Source of the DNA: Tubulanus polymorphus
Taxonomy: Eukaryota; Nemertea; Palaeonemertea; Tubulaniformes; Tubulanidae
NCBI RefSeq assembly: GCF_964204645.1
Contig: NC_134028.1
Coordinates: 3,942,501 to 4,006,500, forward strand
Reading direction: 5' to 3'
Length of the DNA stretch: 64,000 bases
Of this stretch, positions 37,301-51,580 are shown piece after piece. The translations under genes and the position numbers were made by a program. The notes under the pieces are model-generated. The model saw only the letters and a program-made list of their open reading frames with translations. It made no database searches and was not told the origin of the DNA. Each line of letters starts with the position of its first letter. Position 1 is the stretch's first letter.

Positions 37301-40300
37301 TAGTTTAAGTGCCCGGTGATTTCGTGTTCAGTTGCCACGGGACCGCAATCAAGAATGTTTGGAGAGATCATAAGCACCAGTTTATTTGTTGGTTCTCATT
37401 GAGGACACGCGTCCAAAATAAAGAACGCCGTTATTCGTGTACTTTCACCTTTCACCCAGTATAAACATTTATAGTTTCTATATCGTTGAATGAAAGCCCT
37501 TGTTTGCAAGTTGCAAATGTAAAATGCCAGGTATCTAACGCGAGGACGTTGAACTGTTTAATGCGTTGAACATTACTCAGTAAACGGTGTCGCCAATCAG
37601 TATGATATGAAAATCAATCAATATATGCGTTATATATCCATCTATTATTATTCTAAAATCGAAGTAAATCAGATGAAAAGAACGACAATCAACACGTCGT
37701 GTTTCTTTATTTTGATCCTGATGGGTGCATCCGGTTGTTCCACAGAGTTAACAACAGGAAGCTGCGCGCGAGTTGATTCACTCGCACCTAGCTAATGATT
37801 GAAGATCATCGGAAATAAATTTCAACTCTCAAATGAAATCCTACGATTGTGGAAAAACGGTTTCAAACAATATTTTGCAATAATCATTAACTAGCAATGA
37901 AAAACAACTTATTACAATGCGAGTGTTCGAATCCTCGCAGTTTCTGCCTCGGGCATGGCTGGTGGCTGATGGCTTATACGTAAGGTCAAATCGATATTAT
38001 CAGATTTTGCCATTTCTGAGATACAGCCGGCGGCGGCTCTAGGACATCTCGACAAACAGTAATAATCGAGGCTTAGTAAATGGTATTATACTAAGTTGTT
38101 GTAATCCGCAGATATAAACGATTATCGTAGAATATCAAAACGGATCAAAGAACCGCGTCTGTGATCGGGTTAGCAACGACTACGTAATACAACGTGATCG
38201 ATTCTGCCGATTATTGCAAACTTTTACGCGATTCAAATCCGAAAACTGATAATACACTGACCCCGAAATCAGATGCGTTAGATATTCGTGAATTCAGTCT
38301 TTGTCCGGCACGAAAAGGAAAATATGGCTGGCATACACACCGCAAAACCGATCCTTCATTCAACCGCAATCTCTGTTGATTGTACGCGGTGCTAGAAACA
38401 AGTGGGTCTGTTCTTCCGTTTGATTGGCTCGGCTTGCTTCATCTTCGTTTTAAATAATATTCAAACAGAAAATCTGGGTTCAAACTCAATTGGAGGCCAC
38501 AGTTATCTCGAGTTACAGCGGGACCATGTGCGTTATTCGAATTCAACGAACAAAAAAGCAATTTAAGGAACCGATCGATTTTTTCCCAAAAACCTAAAGG
38601 TAAAAAAAGAAAAAAAAATCTCACCGGAAGTTTGCGCATCCTGTAGATGAATATACGAAATGTAAAGCAACAACAACAAAAAAACTTGAGCAGAAACAGA
38701 CGAACACCTTTACCACGACCTTGAAGATATGTATGTATATATATCATTTATCCGCACAATTGCATGTCGTGAATGAGACAATTGTGAAAGAAATCGCTTT
38801 AAAATCATCAACGTCTCGAAAATCGGTTTATTTCACTGAATAGAAAACCACTCACAATTCTTTCCAATGGAGATCTACAATGCTACATAATGATAAATGG
38901 CTTCGTCGGAGGCCACATTCAATTCCCTACATCTTCATTCTATAAATATACGGCTATAAAATACTAGATATTTTCGCTTCGGTAATTCTGAAATCGTCTG
39001 TGACACACGCAGTTTGCTGTCGTTAAACTATCGTCTGTTTATTGTGAAGCATCATTCAAAAAAAATATACACCAGCGCATCAATAATGTTACCGATGACG
39101 GGCATAGAAAATCGACGCGATATTACCGGAAGTTATATACTTGTAACACAAAAAACAAGTTTTTATAACCAGATTCGATGAATGTATAGCCGCAATGGTT
39201 CGTGTTGAAACCCGAGCCACAAAGCCCTGGGCAAAATACCTACTTTTTTATCCTATACAGTCTTTTGATTGTAGTATACGTGTATATATATATATATATA
39301 TATATATAGATGCCTTGAAAATAGGTATTGAGATATTAGAAAAAAAGCAGAAATCTAGTTAATTCAATTTGATGCCCATTCATTCACACTGTAGCTTGTT
39401 GTATTTTGTTGCTACCCGAAACGTTTTGTTGTTTAGATTTGAATTCAGATGATTTCCGATTTTTTTTTTGCGAAGATGAAAAACATCACAAAACGTTGAA
39501 CTTTGTTTCACAGCTTAATGTTTTATCGCACTATACTCAATCATCGTTGTTTCTGTTCGATATAGTAGAATTCCGGTTTCAGCGAACAATACGAAAAGAT
39601 TCCGATTTTATAAAGATACTTTTTTAGATTTGTTCCTCGATGATAGATTGTTGTATCACTATATAAACCAATTCATTTCAGTTTTCGAAAACTAGAAATG
39701 CCTTCTGGCCGAAAAGCACGTTTCCAAATTGGACCTTTTGATACTACGGATTACTTTATGAATGTAACAAAAATCTCACCCATGATGGGCAGGTGAAGCT
39801 ATCTATTTAAAGTCTTGCCTGGACACAAAAACTCAGCCAGTACACCAAATATTTGGTAGCTAATTTCCAGGCTGCCCGAGGCTGGTTATTTTAGATCCCA
39901 AAGGGACGTTTATTGATGCATCCACTAAGACACAATTAGCTTTAGCTGCGGTATCAGAATCGAGAATTCAAAACCGGTTTTTCGGTCAACAGAATCTTCG
40001 GACCGCTTGTTCGTGAGTTTTCGAGATGCGAGGACAATCCCCGTATCCCCCGTAGTTCCATCCTTCTCTGAAATAATGTGCACTCCAAACCTAAACGCCT
40101 AGAGCGCTAAACTGCAATGCAACTTCCTCGCCGGCTAAATGATAGTTTTGTAAAGAAAGTACATAGCACTCATCCTCAAGAGTACCATGAGAGGATGTCA
40201 TCCATTAAAACTTCAAGCAACAATCAAATCCTGACCACCAGTATAGGAAACGATCTTAGAATTCGAGCGACGGTCAAAGCGACTTTACAACGAACTAATG

Positions 40301-43300
40301 TAACAGTGTATCGATTGTATTTCAAGTATCTACAATAACAACCTAATTAAGAGATGTACGGAGTTGATTTAAATGATATTGAAATGATGATTTAATTTCG
40401 AAAGATAGAGACTGTGGTGCAATCTTCTCCAAAACCCAATTAGCCCCCTCCTGAGCTGCGATTATAGCAAGGCTTTCCAACATTCAAAAATGGTGTATAT
40501 GTCGAATTAAAAGCATCACTCCCAGTGCATTGCGAAATTAGGATTTGTAAGCACTAAAGTTTATTTTCCGAACATAATGATCAATTTTTATTCAGGCAAT
40601 ATAACTCAGATTTGAAGAACACGATATTTCACCAGACGTCTGTACCCGGAGGTTATGATCGATTGCTTGTATTTGACGGAATTATTAGATTTGAGCAATT
40701 AAGAGAGTGAACAGTGAACATGGTGGTGACGTTCACATGTGATTATACCAACCTTTCTCTAATTATAGATACACACATGGCGCGCTTCCATGTTCATTAA
40801 ATTACGACGACGAGATTATTCTTACGAGATACTGCTCTTCATCGAAACTTGTTTAACAAGGTGCCATACCGATAACCATTTTGAGTAACTTTGGAAGAGT
40901 CTGTATCGTTTGAGTGACTTCCTCCAGTCAGACCTCATTCATCCAAGCATGCGATACACGTGAACCTTGATTTTATAGGTTAATCTATGGTGGTCCGGGT
41001 TCATCTCAACATATCTGATGAGCAGTAGTTCTACCCGTTATAAAACTGATATAGTTCGACATTATTGTCGGGATTTTATTTGATGCTGATAGAATGATAA
41101 GACAGAGAAAGGTAACGTTGCGGGAAGTCTAGAATCCAACTGATTCGAGATTTATCTCTCTGTACGAAGCGGACATGCCTACACGTCTTCTTATTGTCAT
41201 CATTGCCGGTATAAATTCAATGCATTTTTACGCTTTAAATCAAACACATTAACTCTTGGTGTCATTTTTCTATGTGCATTATGCGTCTTGTGTACCCTCT
41301 GACCTGACTCTCAATCGGCGCTGCGCGGACAGAATTGCAGGCAGGTGAACGGGCACGTGAAGCCCATTGTGTCCGTGTATCCTTCCGCCCAGGACGTTCA
41401 TAATTAGCCCTGGGTTGTTGTTGGTACAGAGGCTGGACAATGGAGGATACCTGTCCCAATCACTATTGATGATGAATGCATCTTAAGGTGTACAATAGGA
41501 TGACCGTTGGTCGTCGAAGCCACATCTCACGTATAGCCCCCCTCAAGATATTTTGATAGATAGTCTCATCTTCTTTTATGATTTTATATGCTCTAGATAT
41601 TTGTCACAAGGAGCCCTGACATGGAGATTAGTAAGCTTTTATATTTATGTGCTGTTCCAAGTGTAAATTTGAAAAGCCATTTTCTGGAATAACCGACAGA
41701 TATTTCAATATATACATTCGAAAGGCGTTTCCTTTTCTAAGAATAGAAGTTCCTATCTAGAGCACCTTGAAATTTTGGTTGAATTTAGGAATCAAAATAA
41801 ATAGAGAATTCCTTTGATTCTTATCGGATTACACAACACAATCGAATCACCGACAACGTATAATCAGAATTAATACGGTGTTTAAATCGAAAAATCCCGA
41901 TTCAAATATAACACAATCTATAGGTCTTAAACCTGAAGAAACAGACAAGCTTTGAAAAGGCTTACATCAGACAAGATGGTGGAAGCTTCCGGTTTCGCTA
42001 ATGACCTCTTCTATATCGAATTCGGGGCCAATTGTTAATGTTTAAACAACTTCTTTCACGAAGGAATCGACGAATATTCGAATCATTCTAGAGTTAATTA
42101 TTTGAAATACTTTAATCACCGGTTGTATTATATGCGGTCAATAATGACTGGATTAAAGTGATTGAATCCGGATAACGAGCAATATGGGCTTCATTATTTA
42201 TCGACACCTACTGTGTGTCCATTATAGAAAATGACGCGGATCAAGAGAATTATACGCGATCAATATAAGTATAGGTGTTCATTAAATTCTGAACTTTACC
42301 CAACTTAAAGAGCGATGCAATCATCTTCGAAAATTCTAACGTAATTCCTAACGTAATATGTGAACATAAGTTATCAAAGAAATGTGCTGTTAAGTATTTG
42401 TTCTTTACTTCTTTTACAACTCGCAGCCTTTTGGCCGGTTTTGGAAATCTCACAGCAACAGTCACTGTGTGTCTTACACGGTGTCAAACTTTTACGTTTT
42501 ATATCTTTTTGAAGAATAACAATAAGCAGCACACGCAATATGTAAGGCAAAAGCTTTTCTTGTGCAAGTGATTATAGGCTTCGCGAGGCGTTTATTTATT
42601 GGGGTTATGTTTTCTATAGGCATGGCGCCAATTGATGCAAACCGTAAAAAAAACTGAGGTTCCAGTTTTTTTTTCAATGAAGTGTTTTATATTTTCATTC
42701 GTAAAATGGCCATATTTCTTCATCTTGACATCCATCGAATTCTTTATATTCACCGAGACGAAAAGGGTGCCGCAGAAAAAAGAGGCTTTACTCGTAAATG
42801 TTTTTACACATTCTCGCTTAATCAAATATGAAATACAGGCAAACGAGTTCTTAAGATTAAAATCAGGCTGGTCTGTGTCAATCTGAGCTAAGTTTCATTC
42901 AATCGTTTTCTTAACGTTAGTGAACTATGACACCGGTTACGGATTTTGGGACGCGTTCAGATTGTTCACCAGACAACGCCGTGTGGCTGCGGCCCAGATT
43001 GGCGCTGTCTTGGGCTTTTGTTGTCGGTGGAGTAACTCAGATATCATTATCAGGTACACGCCGGATAAAAGATGCGTTTAGAACAGCAAGATGGAAAAGA
43101 AGCTGGTTGCATTGACACGCAGTCGGCCATGTGCTTTATGACCTAGCCGTTACCGCCCGGGTTGACGAGGCTCTTTTCTTCTGCTAAAAATGAGCTAGAA
43201 AAGGCAACATAAAGCGTGGAGTTGTACGAGCATTTCACCAATTATCAAGATTTTGACTGTTCAACGAACAAAGCCAGCTGCCGGAGCAAAAAACGACGCG

Positions 43301-46300
43301 CAGACGCCAGCAGGGGGAGGCTGGGATACCCACAGGTGTGAAATACACCACAGATTGTAGTTTCGTATTTAAAAAACGAAAATCAGTAACAAGAGGTGGC
43401 AAAAATCAGAGCAATGCTTCGAACCAATTGAGCTTCGAGGGCGGCATGAAATTCAAGGATTCTGGGTTCTAGCAACCTTGAAATCTTAATTATAAAACAC
43501 AATTAGACGGATATTGATGAAGGTTCAAATCAGGTTCAATTTTGACGATAGGTTTGAATGGGTTAAGGTTCATTGAAGTGTGAATAACTCATCTTCAAAC
43601 CTGGGCGAGTTTGGAGATAAAAAACAACTAAATTGATAACAAGCCGCAAAATCAATCGGCCACCGCCGAGAGGCATAAAACCCTTAAGCTAACAATAGAT
43701 TCACTTCTATAAATAAATGTTGCTGCATTGAATGGCATTCTTTTAAATCACTTCAGTCAATTTTGTCATCTTGAATACCGATATCAAGGCCAACCATGGA
43801 CTAAGAACACGAATCGGTGGGCCAAACTGTGAAGCATTGGCCTCAAATTGGAAGTTGCCGAGAACTAATTGAAAATCTCAGCAAATCTTCGAGAATCTGT
43901 TTGAAAGCGTTTGGCAAGGATTCTGCATAAATAGTCATGCGTTTAGTTGAAGTGGGTCCACCGTCGTTTATGCAGATACGATGTTTGTCTTCGATCTAAG
44001 ATGTAAAGATTGTCGCCTCGCGGAGAAAGATCGGTTTATTTTACGCCTCGGTTGTTTTCGGACAGCGACACGAGCAACGGGGGAAACATCGAACGTCGTC
44101 CGGATATTTTACTTTTCCTCTCCTGACATGATACCCATTCTTTTACTTGTGTCGAGGATATTGCGCTGATTAGTCGGAAGCCGAGTCGCGCGTGTACTCC
44201 CAATACACAAACACGTGACATAACAAAGGCGCCATTGCCGGTGAGGAGTCAGTAATGGATTTATCAAACTAGTTCGCGTAAACGGTTTTTGTTGCGACAC
44301 AAGTCCAACACGTGACCTCAAACATTCCATTTCACACTAATTTGTAGAAATCAGACGGACATTTCACGCCGAATTTGTCTTCGCAGAGTCGGTTGACTTT
44401 TTCCAGAAGCCATACATCATTAAACTGCGCAGTAAGATGTCGTTCGGTATCAGGATTGTGTTTAGTCGTTCATGGCAACGGATATTTACATTTGAAGACA
44501 ATTAGCTGTGTCATTTTTGACAAGCAAACTTCAATAGTTCTGACGTTGTACCAAACAAGAAGCATTAGAATTCGAGATGCTTACTGGAAACAATACCATG
44601 AACCCCATTGAAATATATTTCAGTACAGTCTTTAGTCTGCTCTTGTTTAATTATTAGTAGCCATAATTATGTGTTCTGACTATAAGTCATGTTCTATTTT
44701 AATCTCTGTACCAATTATTCATGCAAAATAAATCAAATAAAATCAAGAGTCCAGAGAGAGTGGCGGTGTAATCGTTAATATTTCCAAATATTGAAAATCC
44801 CATATATAAGGTCATGCAACTCTCTATTTTGAGACAAAAGAGTTTCGCAATCGTATTGATTATAGTGACGAGACGCTGACCAGACGACAGTCACTGGTTC
44901 CCTGCTGATTCTGTCGAAATCGCGTGGCATCAGTTTGTTACATCTTTCCAGTTTACGATTTCATGCGCGAGAAGAAAGTGAAAATCAAACTGTATAGACA
45001 ATGAACAGAGGTGTAACGATCTGTCAACGGGGTGCTAATTAAAGCCAAGTCGAGTTCACAGGCCATCGTGAAAATCATTCAACATGCGATTAACCCGGTG
45101 TTTCTATCATATACTATCACCCACGGGGCCGTAAATATTTCCCTAATCAACTGGTCAAACTTTATTCTCACTACGCGTCTTTTGAAAATCTTAGATGGCC
45201 AGACCCGCGTCACAATGGATGTATAACTTATATATAGTTGCGAAGACCCACGCTCCTAGCGTGGAGGGCGGTTTGTTTCGAGTGTGACATTATTTAGAAG
45301 ATCAAGCATCCGCCCAATAATGAGATTTATAGATAATAAACTTTTGTTGATGGCCCAAGACTGAGGGCCATTGCGCTTATGTCGATGAGATGAGGAATTT
45401 AATTAAATTTCGCGTACAAGGCGACGCTATGGGTGATCCGTAGTAAATTATAATGAGCAGAATTTAGGAAAATGTAACATAACTATCAAACAACATACAA
45501 TATTGCTTCTTTTGCTGTCCGGTTTGACGCATAGAACCAGACTGCGGGACATATCGGCAGCCAGTTCTTTTGCACAGATTTCAACATTCGGCCGGATTAT
45601 ATCGGATGATAATGTAATGCACAAGGATTCAAATTCTTCCTAGACCGAACCAAATCGTGGCATCTGTTACAAGATGTGATTAAAGACCTGGAAAACACTC
45701 CAAACTTAATGAAATGTAACAAGTTTACTTTGGTCAATATTGAATCCGACCGCGGACAAGGCGAGTTGAGTAAAACCCTTGATTATCACTGAGGCGGAAT
45801 CGAGATATAGAGATATGAATTAACATTATGTTCACCAATAACTAACGATATCTCTTAAGTTTTATCTCATGGAGTTATAGCTACGTAGGATGCAGTCATT
45901 ATTACCAAAGAGAAAGCCATGCTATCGAGTTACAAATTACGGCGTATTTCTATCTTCAAAGCTAAAATGTTGATAGTTGATGAAAAGGGGCCGCAGACGA
46001 ATATTGTGGTGTGATTTCATATCATACGTAAAATTCATCCGAGCGTGATCGCGATACGTCATAAAACGCCCGCGGTGAAGGTCGTAAAGCGGCGATCAAA
46101 ATGGACAGAAGATCCCTCGAATTCGGATGGGCGTGTTGCACGAGGATTTACCAGAAACTTCACCCATCACTGTTACGTAACCGCACGAGGCAGGTGAAGA
46201 CGAACAATACGCGTAAACAATGATAGTCGCACTTCGCTGATAGTATAAACAAGGCATTTTAGCCAAACTTAGCCCGGGCATTGTCCACTTCGCGGCACAA

Positions 46301-48690
46301 ATAATCCACTCTTCGTCGCCAACAACAGCGCAGAAACCCTGGTAATTATAGACTTGCTTGATTGGCTTATATGCGGCTCGTTCAGCGGTCCTCGACCTCT
46401 GTCTCCGATTCAGAAATAATTACAGTCTTGTATCATTGATTCACGATCGTTCTAAAACCGATCTGATTATGTCGGAGCCATCGCCATTGTGCCTGCAAAA
46501 TTTTGCTAATACGGAATTATGCATTGCAGATGTTGAACATTTTGATACACGCTGAATTAATATGAATGAAAATGTATGGCGTCCAAGCTGTAACCCGCTG
46601 TAACCCGTCCAAGCTGTAAGCGTCCCCCTCCTCACACCTCCCCATAGGTCTCACGCCCGCCTCAGTAAATATCAAAATCGTTTAATCTTTTTTTGATCGG
46701 CTTTCCAGGCGATACAAACGTAATATCTTACATCACATTCAATATTTGGAAACTCGATCACTTCGAACTTCGCTAAATAGCTTATCATTTTCGACACAAC
46801 TGCTTTAATCGTAAGCGAATCAATAGAAAGACGGGAAAATAAAGCAATATTAATTTAACCACCTGTATCCCTATATCGCTATGGGATATTATTGGATATT
46901 TCATTTTATAGATGGCTGATGAATGTATTTCGTGATTTGGTTTTGTAATTGACTAACTCTCCTCGCCACAAATCATTCCGTAGCCAGAACACGCAAACGA
47001 TGATACTCAAAATGTACCCTATATACAATATCGAATAACACCATCTAAAATGCTGGTATATTCGAGCGGATCTTTTCAATCAATTAATTGTCCGTTCAAT
47101 TCGATTGTCATTCTTATTAATTCAACTCCCGTTTGAGATTTACGAAATCATCTCATATGAATGAATCTTACATCCGTGGTTGCGATAACAGGAAATCATA
47201 CTAAAAGCCATCATGAATACTTGGAAAGATGGTGTGAAAGATACATGAGGGCTTCCTCGTTCGTTATTCGTTTATTAGCTACGATTTTGCGTTGGGAAGT
47301 CGGTGTCTAATTTCACAGGTGATTGTCGGAGTGGCCCGTACCTTAGCCTGTCACGGAAGATATTTCATTACGGTCCAGTTACGCAATCAGACAATAGACA
47401 CCACGAACAAGTGCCTTCTAATCTCAGGGATTAAAACCGTTTCTAAATCGTTCTCAAATTCAAACAACAAAGCGCTTGTCGTTGCCGATTAATCGCCGAA
47501 CGATCACACGAAGTTTAAAACCCAATCGACGATGACTGAAAAACGTTTTAAAAGTCTGTTTAAAAAAACCCAGCGATAAATTCACAATATAAAACGGGAT
47601 AATAATTTTGACGAACAAAAATTGTGGCTATAATGCACCAGACAGCTGGCGTCTCGCTTCGGTAACATTGTCATCTGACTTTAAAAAAAGGAAATTCGAT
47701 ACGCCTTTTGGAAATTCGGCTTAATTCATCAGCATGTAGAATAAAAGTTTTAGATCCACTCGCATTATTAAGTTATGATTAAAAATGGAAATAAATTTTG
47801 CCGCATCCATGAAAACAAACGGGTGGCTGGGCACTTGAAAAACGTAAGCAATATCACCCAAATCACAATTGCGGCTTTTCGTGTTTGTAAATTTTAGTTC
47901 AAGGGATGCACCTGCAAAATCAATTTTGTGTTTGGGCTGTTATTGGGTTCAGTGCCAGGCTTTATTCATTTGTAACTACAAAAAAGATCATATATAACTG
48001 TTTTACATTCATAAATAGGATATGTAAGTACTCTTTTCAATTAGAACGTGCCGAAACTGGCGTCGGTCTCAGAAAGAAGCTCGAAAAGTTGTAGTTGTCT
48101 TGATAAGCTTTACACCCATCGACTAGCGTAGCGAGAATGTGTGATAGACATTGGATTCGTGCGCGCCAAAATCCAACGACAGATGGACAGCTTTCAGGGG
48201 TACAGAAAGTGCCGTCGTGTATTTGTCGGTGTAATTAAGCAAGTAGCAGGGTTTTATGGGCAGACATGTATTGTCATCAGCTAATGAAATTTATAACCAC
48301 GAATTGTCGTGTACTCAATAATTAAACGCACACGTTTCGGCAAACGACCAATCATAAGATATCCAACGTGCTATTTGAGTGACTTGTTTAATTTTTCTAG
48401 AGCCTGATCGTTTAACACCGACTTTATTGAACTGGCTGGGGTCAAACGCTTGGAAGAAGGCGACGCCAGAAGCCGAACGTGAAAAACGCCGACTCGCATA
48501 TAAGCTTATATTCTTTACGAGGATTTTTGATTATTTGTTGAAATCATTAAATAGAACTTAAGCGGCCAAGATTGCAACAAAATTACTGACATTTATTTAA
48601 ATCAACGCGTCAATTAAAATGTGACGTACTACAGCAAACGCCACATGTCACCCATAAGGGGCTTATTATATCTAGTGTATTAGTCGGTAT
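34376..48690. other. Long non-coding stretch downstream of neurogenin
   Basis: No gene can be supported. Open frames here are short, lack recognisable domains and have no paired splice sites. Visible items are a GA-rich tract (35115-35155), a promoter-like GC-richer patch (35150-35290), a TA microsatellite (39283-39308) and GC-richer patches near 41270-41410, 42940-43340 and 46060-46330 that could be enhancers. Confidence 0.5.
39283..39308. repeat. TA dinucleotide microsatellite
   Basis: Uninterrupted TA units of about 26 bases. A second, interrupted TA/ATAT tract lies at about 52699-52740. Confidence 0.85.
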
Positions 48691-48701
48691 GAATTGCAGG
48701 C

Positions 48702-48774
48702 GCCTCCGTAGCCTAATGGATATGGCATCGGCCTCCTAAGCCGGGGGTTGCGGGTTCGAGTCCCGCCGGGGGTA
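48702..48774 (+). tRNA. tRNA-Arg (anticodon CCT)
   Basis: A complete cloverleaf can be folded. The acceptor stem GCCTCCG pairs with CGGGGGT including two wobbles. The anticodon stem TCGGC/GCCGG closes the loop CTCCTAA, giving anticodon CCT. The T arm is GCGGG-TTCGAGT-CCCGC, and A is the discriminator base. No intron and no encoded CCA, as usual in nuclear genes. It reads AGG codons. Confidence 0.95.
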
Positions 48775-49401
48775 CGTTTTGCATTTTTCAATCCAACAGC
48801 TTTCTTTCTTTTGTTTAGGTATATAAAGTGATAATTATTCTTTTTTTAGTGTTACCAAGGAAATTCAGTGACCTTGTTACTCGATTCAGTATCTTCGCGA
48901 TGCGCAGAACAGTGTGAATAACAGTCGATCTAAAGGCGCGAAAAACAAAACTCCGAGTGACGTCAAACTAGAGTTTTCTTAGAATTATATTCCAGCCACC
49001 GGTTAACGATCTAATTATTGAACTATTTCAATATCATCATAACGAATTCTTACAGATAGGGAGCCTTACTCTAAACCATCGGACTAATGATTTTTTCCGC
49101 ATTCACATCTTTGTTTCTGAATCATGTAGTTCACTTCTTCAATTTGTACGAAATCGCACCAGGATTAATCAGTGACGTCACATTGCTATAGTTTCGAATG
49201 ATTATATATGGTTTAGTGCTGTAAACATTGCCCGTCACGGACGTGTTATTCACAATATACCCCCGTGCCAGAATTGTCATCATTGCAGTTGGCGACTTGA
49301 ATGCAAATACTTGTGGATACTGTTCACTCTTTCAAAAAAGACTTTTTCAGCATAAAATATGTATTTTATTTGAAAGGCAAAGTGTTTTAGTGCCTTCCTA
49401 G

Positions 49402-50878
49402 AAGTTGTACGCGAAACCTATAGTGACCTGCAAGATACTGACGACGACAAACTGGCGTTGATAAAAGCCGTCGCGTCCGGGCGGATCCGCCAGGTTCGGC
49501 TGCTGTTAGATCGGTACATTTCTACTGAGATTACCGACGATTGCGGCCAAACGGCGCTGATACACGCCGTCTTCTTGGAGAACGAAAGATGTCGCGAGAA
49601 AATCACGCGAATCCTGCTGAAAAAAGGAGCCGTGGTCAGCAGAGCGGATATTGTCGGCAGGAACGCGCTGTCGTGGGCCTCGCTGTATGGCCGATGTCGC
49701 GAGGTCCAGATGATGTTGAAATACGCGGATATTGACTTAGATTTAAACCACGCTGATATCAATGGACAAACCGTTCTTTATCACGCCGTATCGTCCGGAA
49801 ATGCGGCAACGGTCAAGCAAATCGTCGATGCTTTGAAGCGCTTCTCGCTTAGTGTTGATATCCCCGATGCAACTGGAGTGACTCCGCTGATGCACGCCAT
49901 GCAAATGTGCCATGATGTCTGCGCCAGTATTTTGGTTCATCAAGGTAACGCCAAAGTGGGATTGAACCTAGCCTTTACGCAAGATTTCATCAACGCGACA
50001 CAGTGGGCCACGAAGCCCTCCGAACGGCGACTTTCGTTTAGAACGAACCCGGCTTCGAAGTTCCCACCAATTATTTCACAAGCCGTTTGGAATAAGATAA
50101 AATATAGGGAGAATCGCGCCGCGCAACACAGAGTTATAAATCCTTTAGATTCGGACGATGAAGATTCATCGTATGGATCGGAAATATCTTGTCTTACCGA
50201 GGCGTCCATAGACAGTATCTGTCTGGATAGTCCGACTTGTGATATTCCACGCTCGATCCTGGCAATTGAAGGCATGTCATCGGATGATGGAATCTCCGAA
50301 ACCGAGTGTTACTGCGGCGAAAGACCGGTCAGGCTGAAACGTAGGCAACCTTTCAAACCGACTAAAGAATTGAATAGACTTTATCGAATGTACGAAGAGG
50401 AAATGAGCCCGTCGTATCGTCAAGACACGAAAAACATCGCGTCAGAACAGAAAAAACTGGAAGACGCTGAGGATACGGTGATCAGCAGTTCAATCGATTC
50501 TTCGAGTTCAAGAAAATCAAAACCAGAAACGAAGACGTCTTCAACGGTCCCCGTCCCAGCGCAAGGTAAAATATGGTGTTCTTTTAAGTTATTTAGATGT
50601 TCTTTTATTATTTAAATTACTTATCTTAGTATCTTATAATGAACGTACATTATTTCGTAGGTGTTAAGGTAAACAAGTGGCTTGGAGCTCGTCGGGATTT
50701 GATTGGTTTGAGAAAGTTCATGTCCATAGCTCGACCGAGAATAGCGGAGACAGCAAACATCGCGGAGTCTACAAGTTTACCACAGATCTCAAATAAATCT
50801 ACACCACTTGTGTCACAAACTAAAACATCGCCCGGTTCTTCTGATAGTAGCAATAAAGTTAACTATTCACACTTGTGA
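49402..50878 (+). CDS. ANKRD34-like ankyrin-repeat protein (5' end not found)
   Basis: Two exons: about 49402-50565 and 50661-50878, joined in frame (G|GT), with stop TGA 50876-50878. The N-terminal part holds ankyrin repeats: LALIKAVASGRIRQVRLLLD, then CGQTALIHAV, GRNALSWASLYG, GQTVLYHAVSSGN and GVTPLMHAMQ. The pattern of a short leader followed by 'LIKAV..GR...RLLL' resembles the vertebrate ANKRD34 family, cytoplasmic proteins of unclear function. The rest is hydrophilic: an acidic patch (DSDDED), a Ser-rich stretch, and a basic terminal exon (KVNKWLGARRDLIGLRKF). The first exon carrying the start codon was not identified. Acceptors at 49390 or 49401 are both in frame, so the listed start is only the edge of the visible exon. 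A poly(A) signal AATAAA lies at 51149-51154. Confidence 0.8.
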
Positions 50879-50899
50879 CAGGGAAAAAAGAAAAAGGAA

Positions 50900-50972
50900 C
50901 TGCCGAAACCCGGGATCGAACCAGGGACCTTTAGATCTTCAGTCTAACGCTCTCCCAACTGAGCTATTTCGG
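50900..50972 (-). tRNA. tRNA-Phe (anticodon GAA)
   Basis: On the minus strand the acceptor GCCGAAA pairs with TTTCGGC, and the D arm reads TAGCTCAGTTGGGAGAGC. The anticodon loop CTGAAGA gives GAA, and the T arm is CCTGG-TTCGATC-CCGGG. A is the discriminator base. It lies only 22 bases past the stop codon of the ANKRD34-like gene, in antisense and before that gene's poly(A) signal. Confidence 0.96.
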
Positions 50973-51285
50973 CTGATGACAGATTTATGTGTTTATGACG
51001 TATATCATAATGAGCATAGCGTATCCAGATCAATGCGCCATCTAAATGATTTTTTTAGAACTTGATTTATTGTGATAAAAAAGAAGAGTTAATTTTGTTC
51101 TTCAGTCTTGCCGAGTTAAGCTTCAAGATTTTCATGGAAAGATTCGCAATAAATCAAAATTTACAACAAAATCATTTTTTGTATTCTATTTCGCTTTACA
51201 TTTCGGCATATCGTGCGCTGTTACTTCGACGCGTAGAGGTAGCTCCGCTTTTGATTTTCTGAGAGTATCAGCCTTAGCGAGACTA

Positions 51286-51580
51286 AGGTCCCTACAGATC
51301 AGTCATCCTAGATGGGATAAGGAGAACATTTCAAATTTCGAGGAATTGTCTGCATATCTATAAACTCAGCTCTTTCTAATTCGGTACCGCTGCCCCAGTT
51401 CGGCAACAAATCCTGCGGTTCCAAAACTGTACCGTACCGGGAATCGATTTAGGCGTAGTTTACTAAAGGCCTATGTCCAAACATTTCTAATAGCCTATTT
51501 CGCAAAATTGAGTTGTTTTGGCTATTTTGTTCAACGGGTTTCAATGCTCAGTTTAGAAAGGTTTTAATGAATCAAGGAGT
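51286..51580. repeat. Diverged copy of the CAGGGTCCCTA element
   Basis: It begins AGGTCCCTACAGATCAGTCAT and keeps stretches such as 'TTTAGGCGTAGTTTACT' and 'AGCCTATTTC' in the same order as the more complete copy at 53614-53986. The right end is decayed. Confidence 0.6.

Noticed and set aside
45248-45264. Perfect short hairpin CCACGCT-CCT-AGCGTGG
   Set aside because: Seven base pairs only, with no matching gene or conserved context; expected by chance in a window this long.
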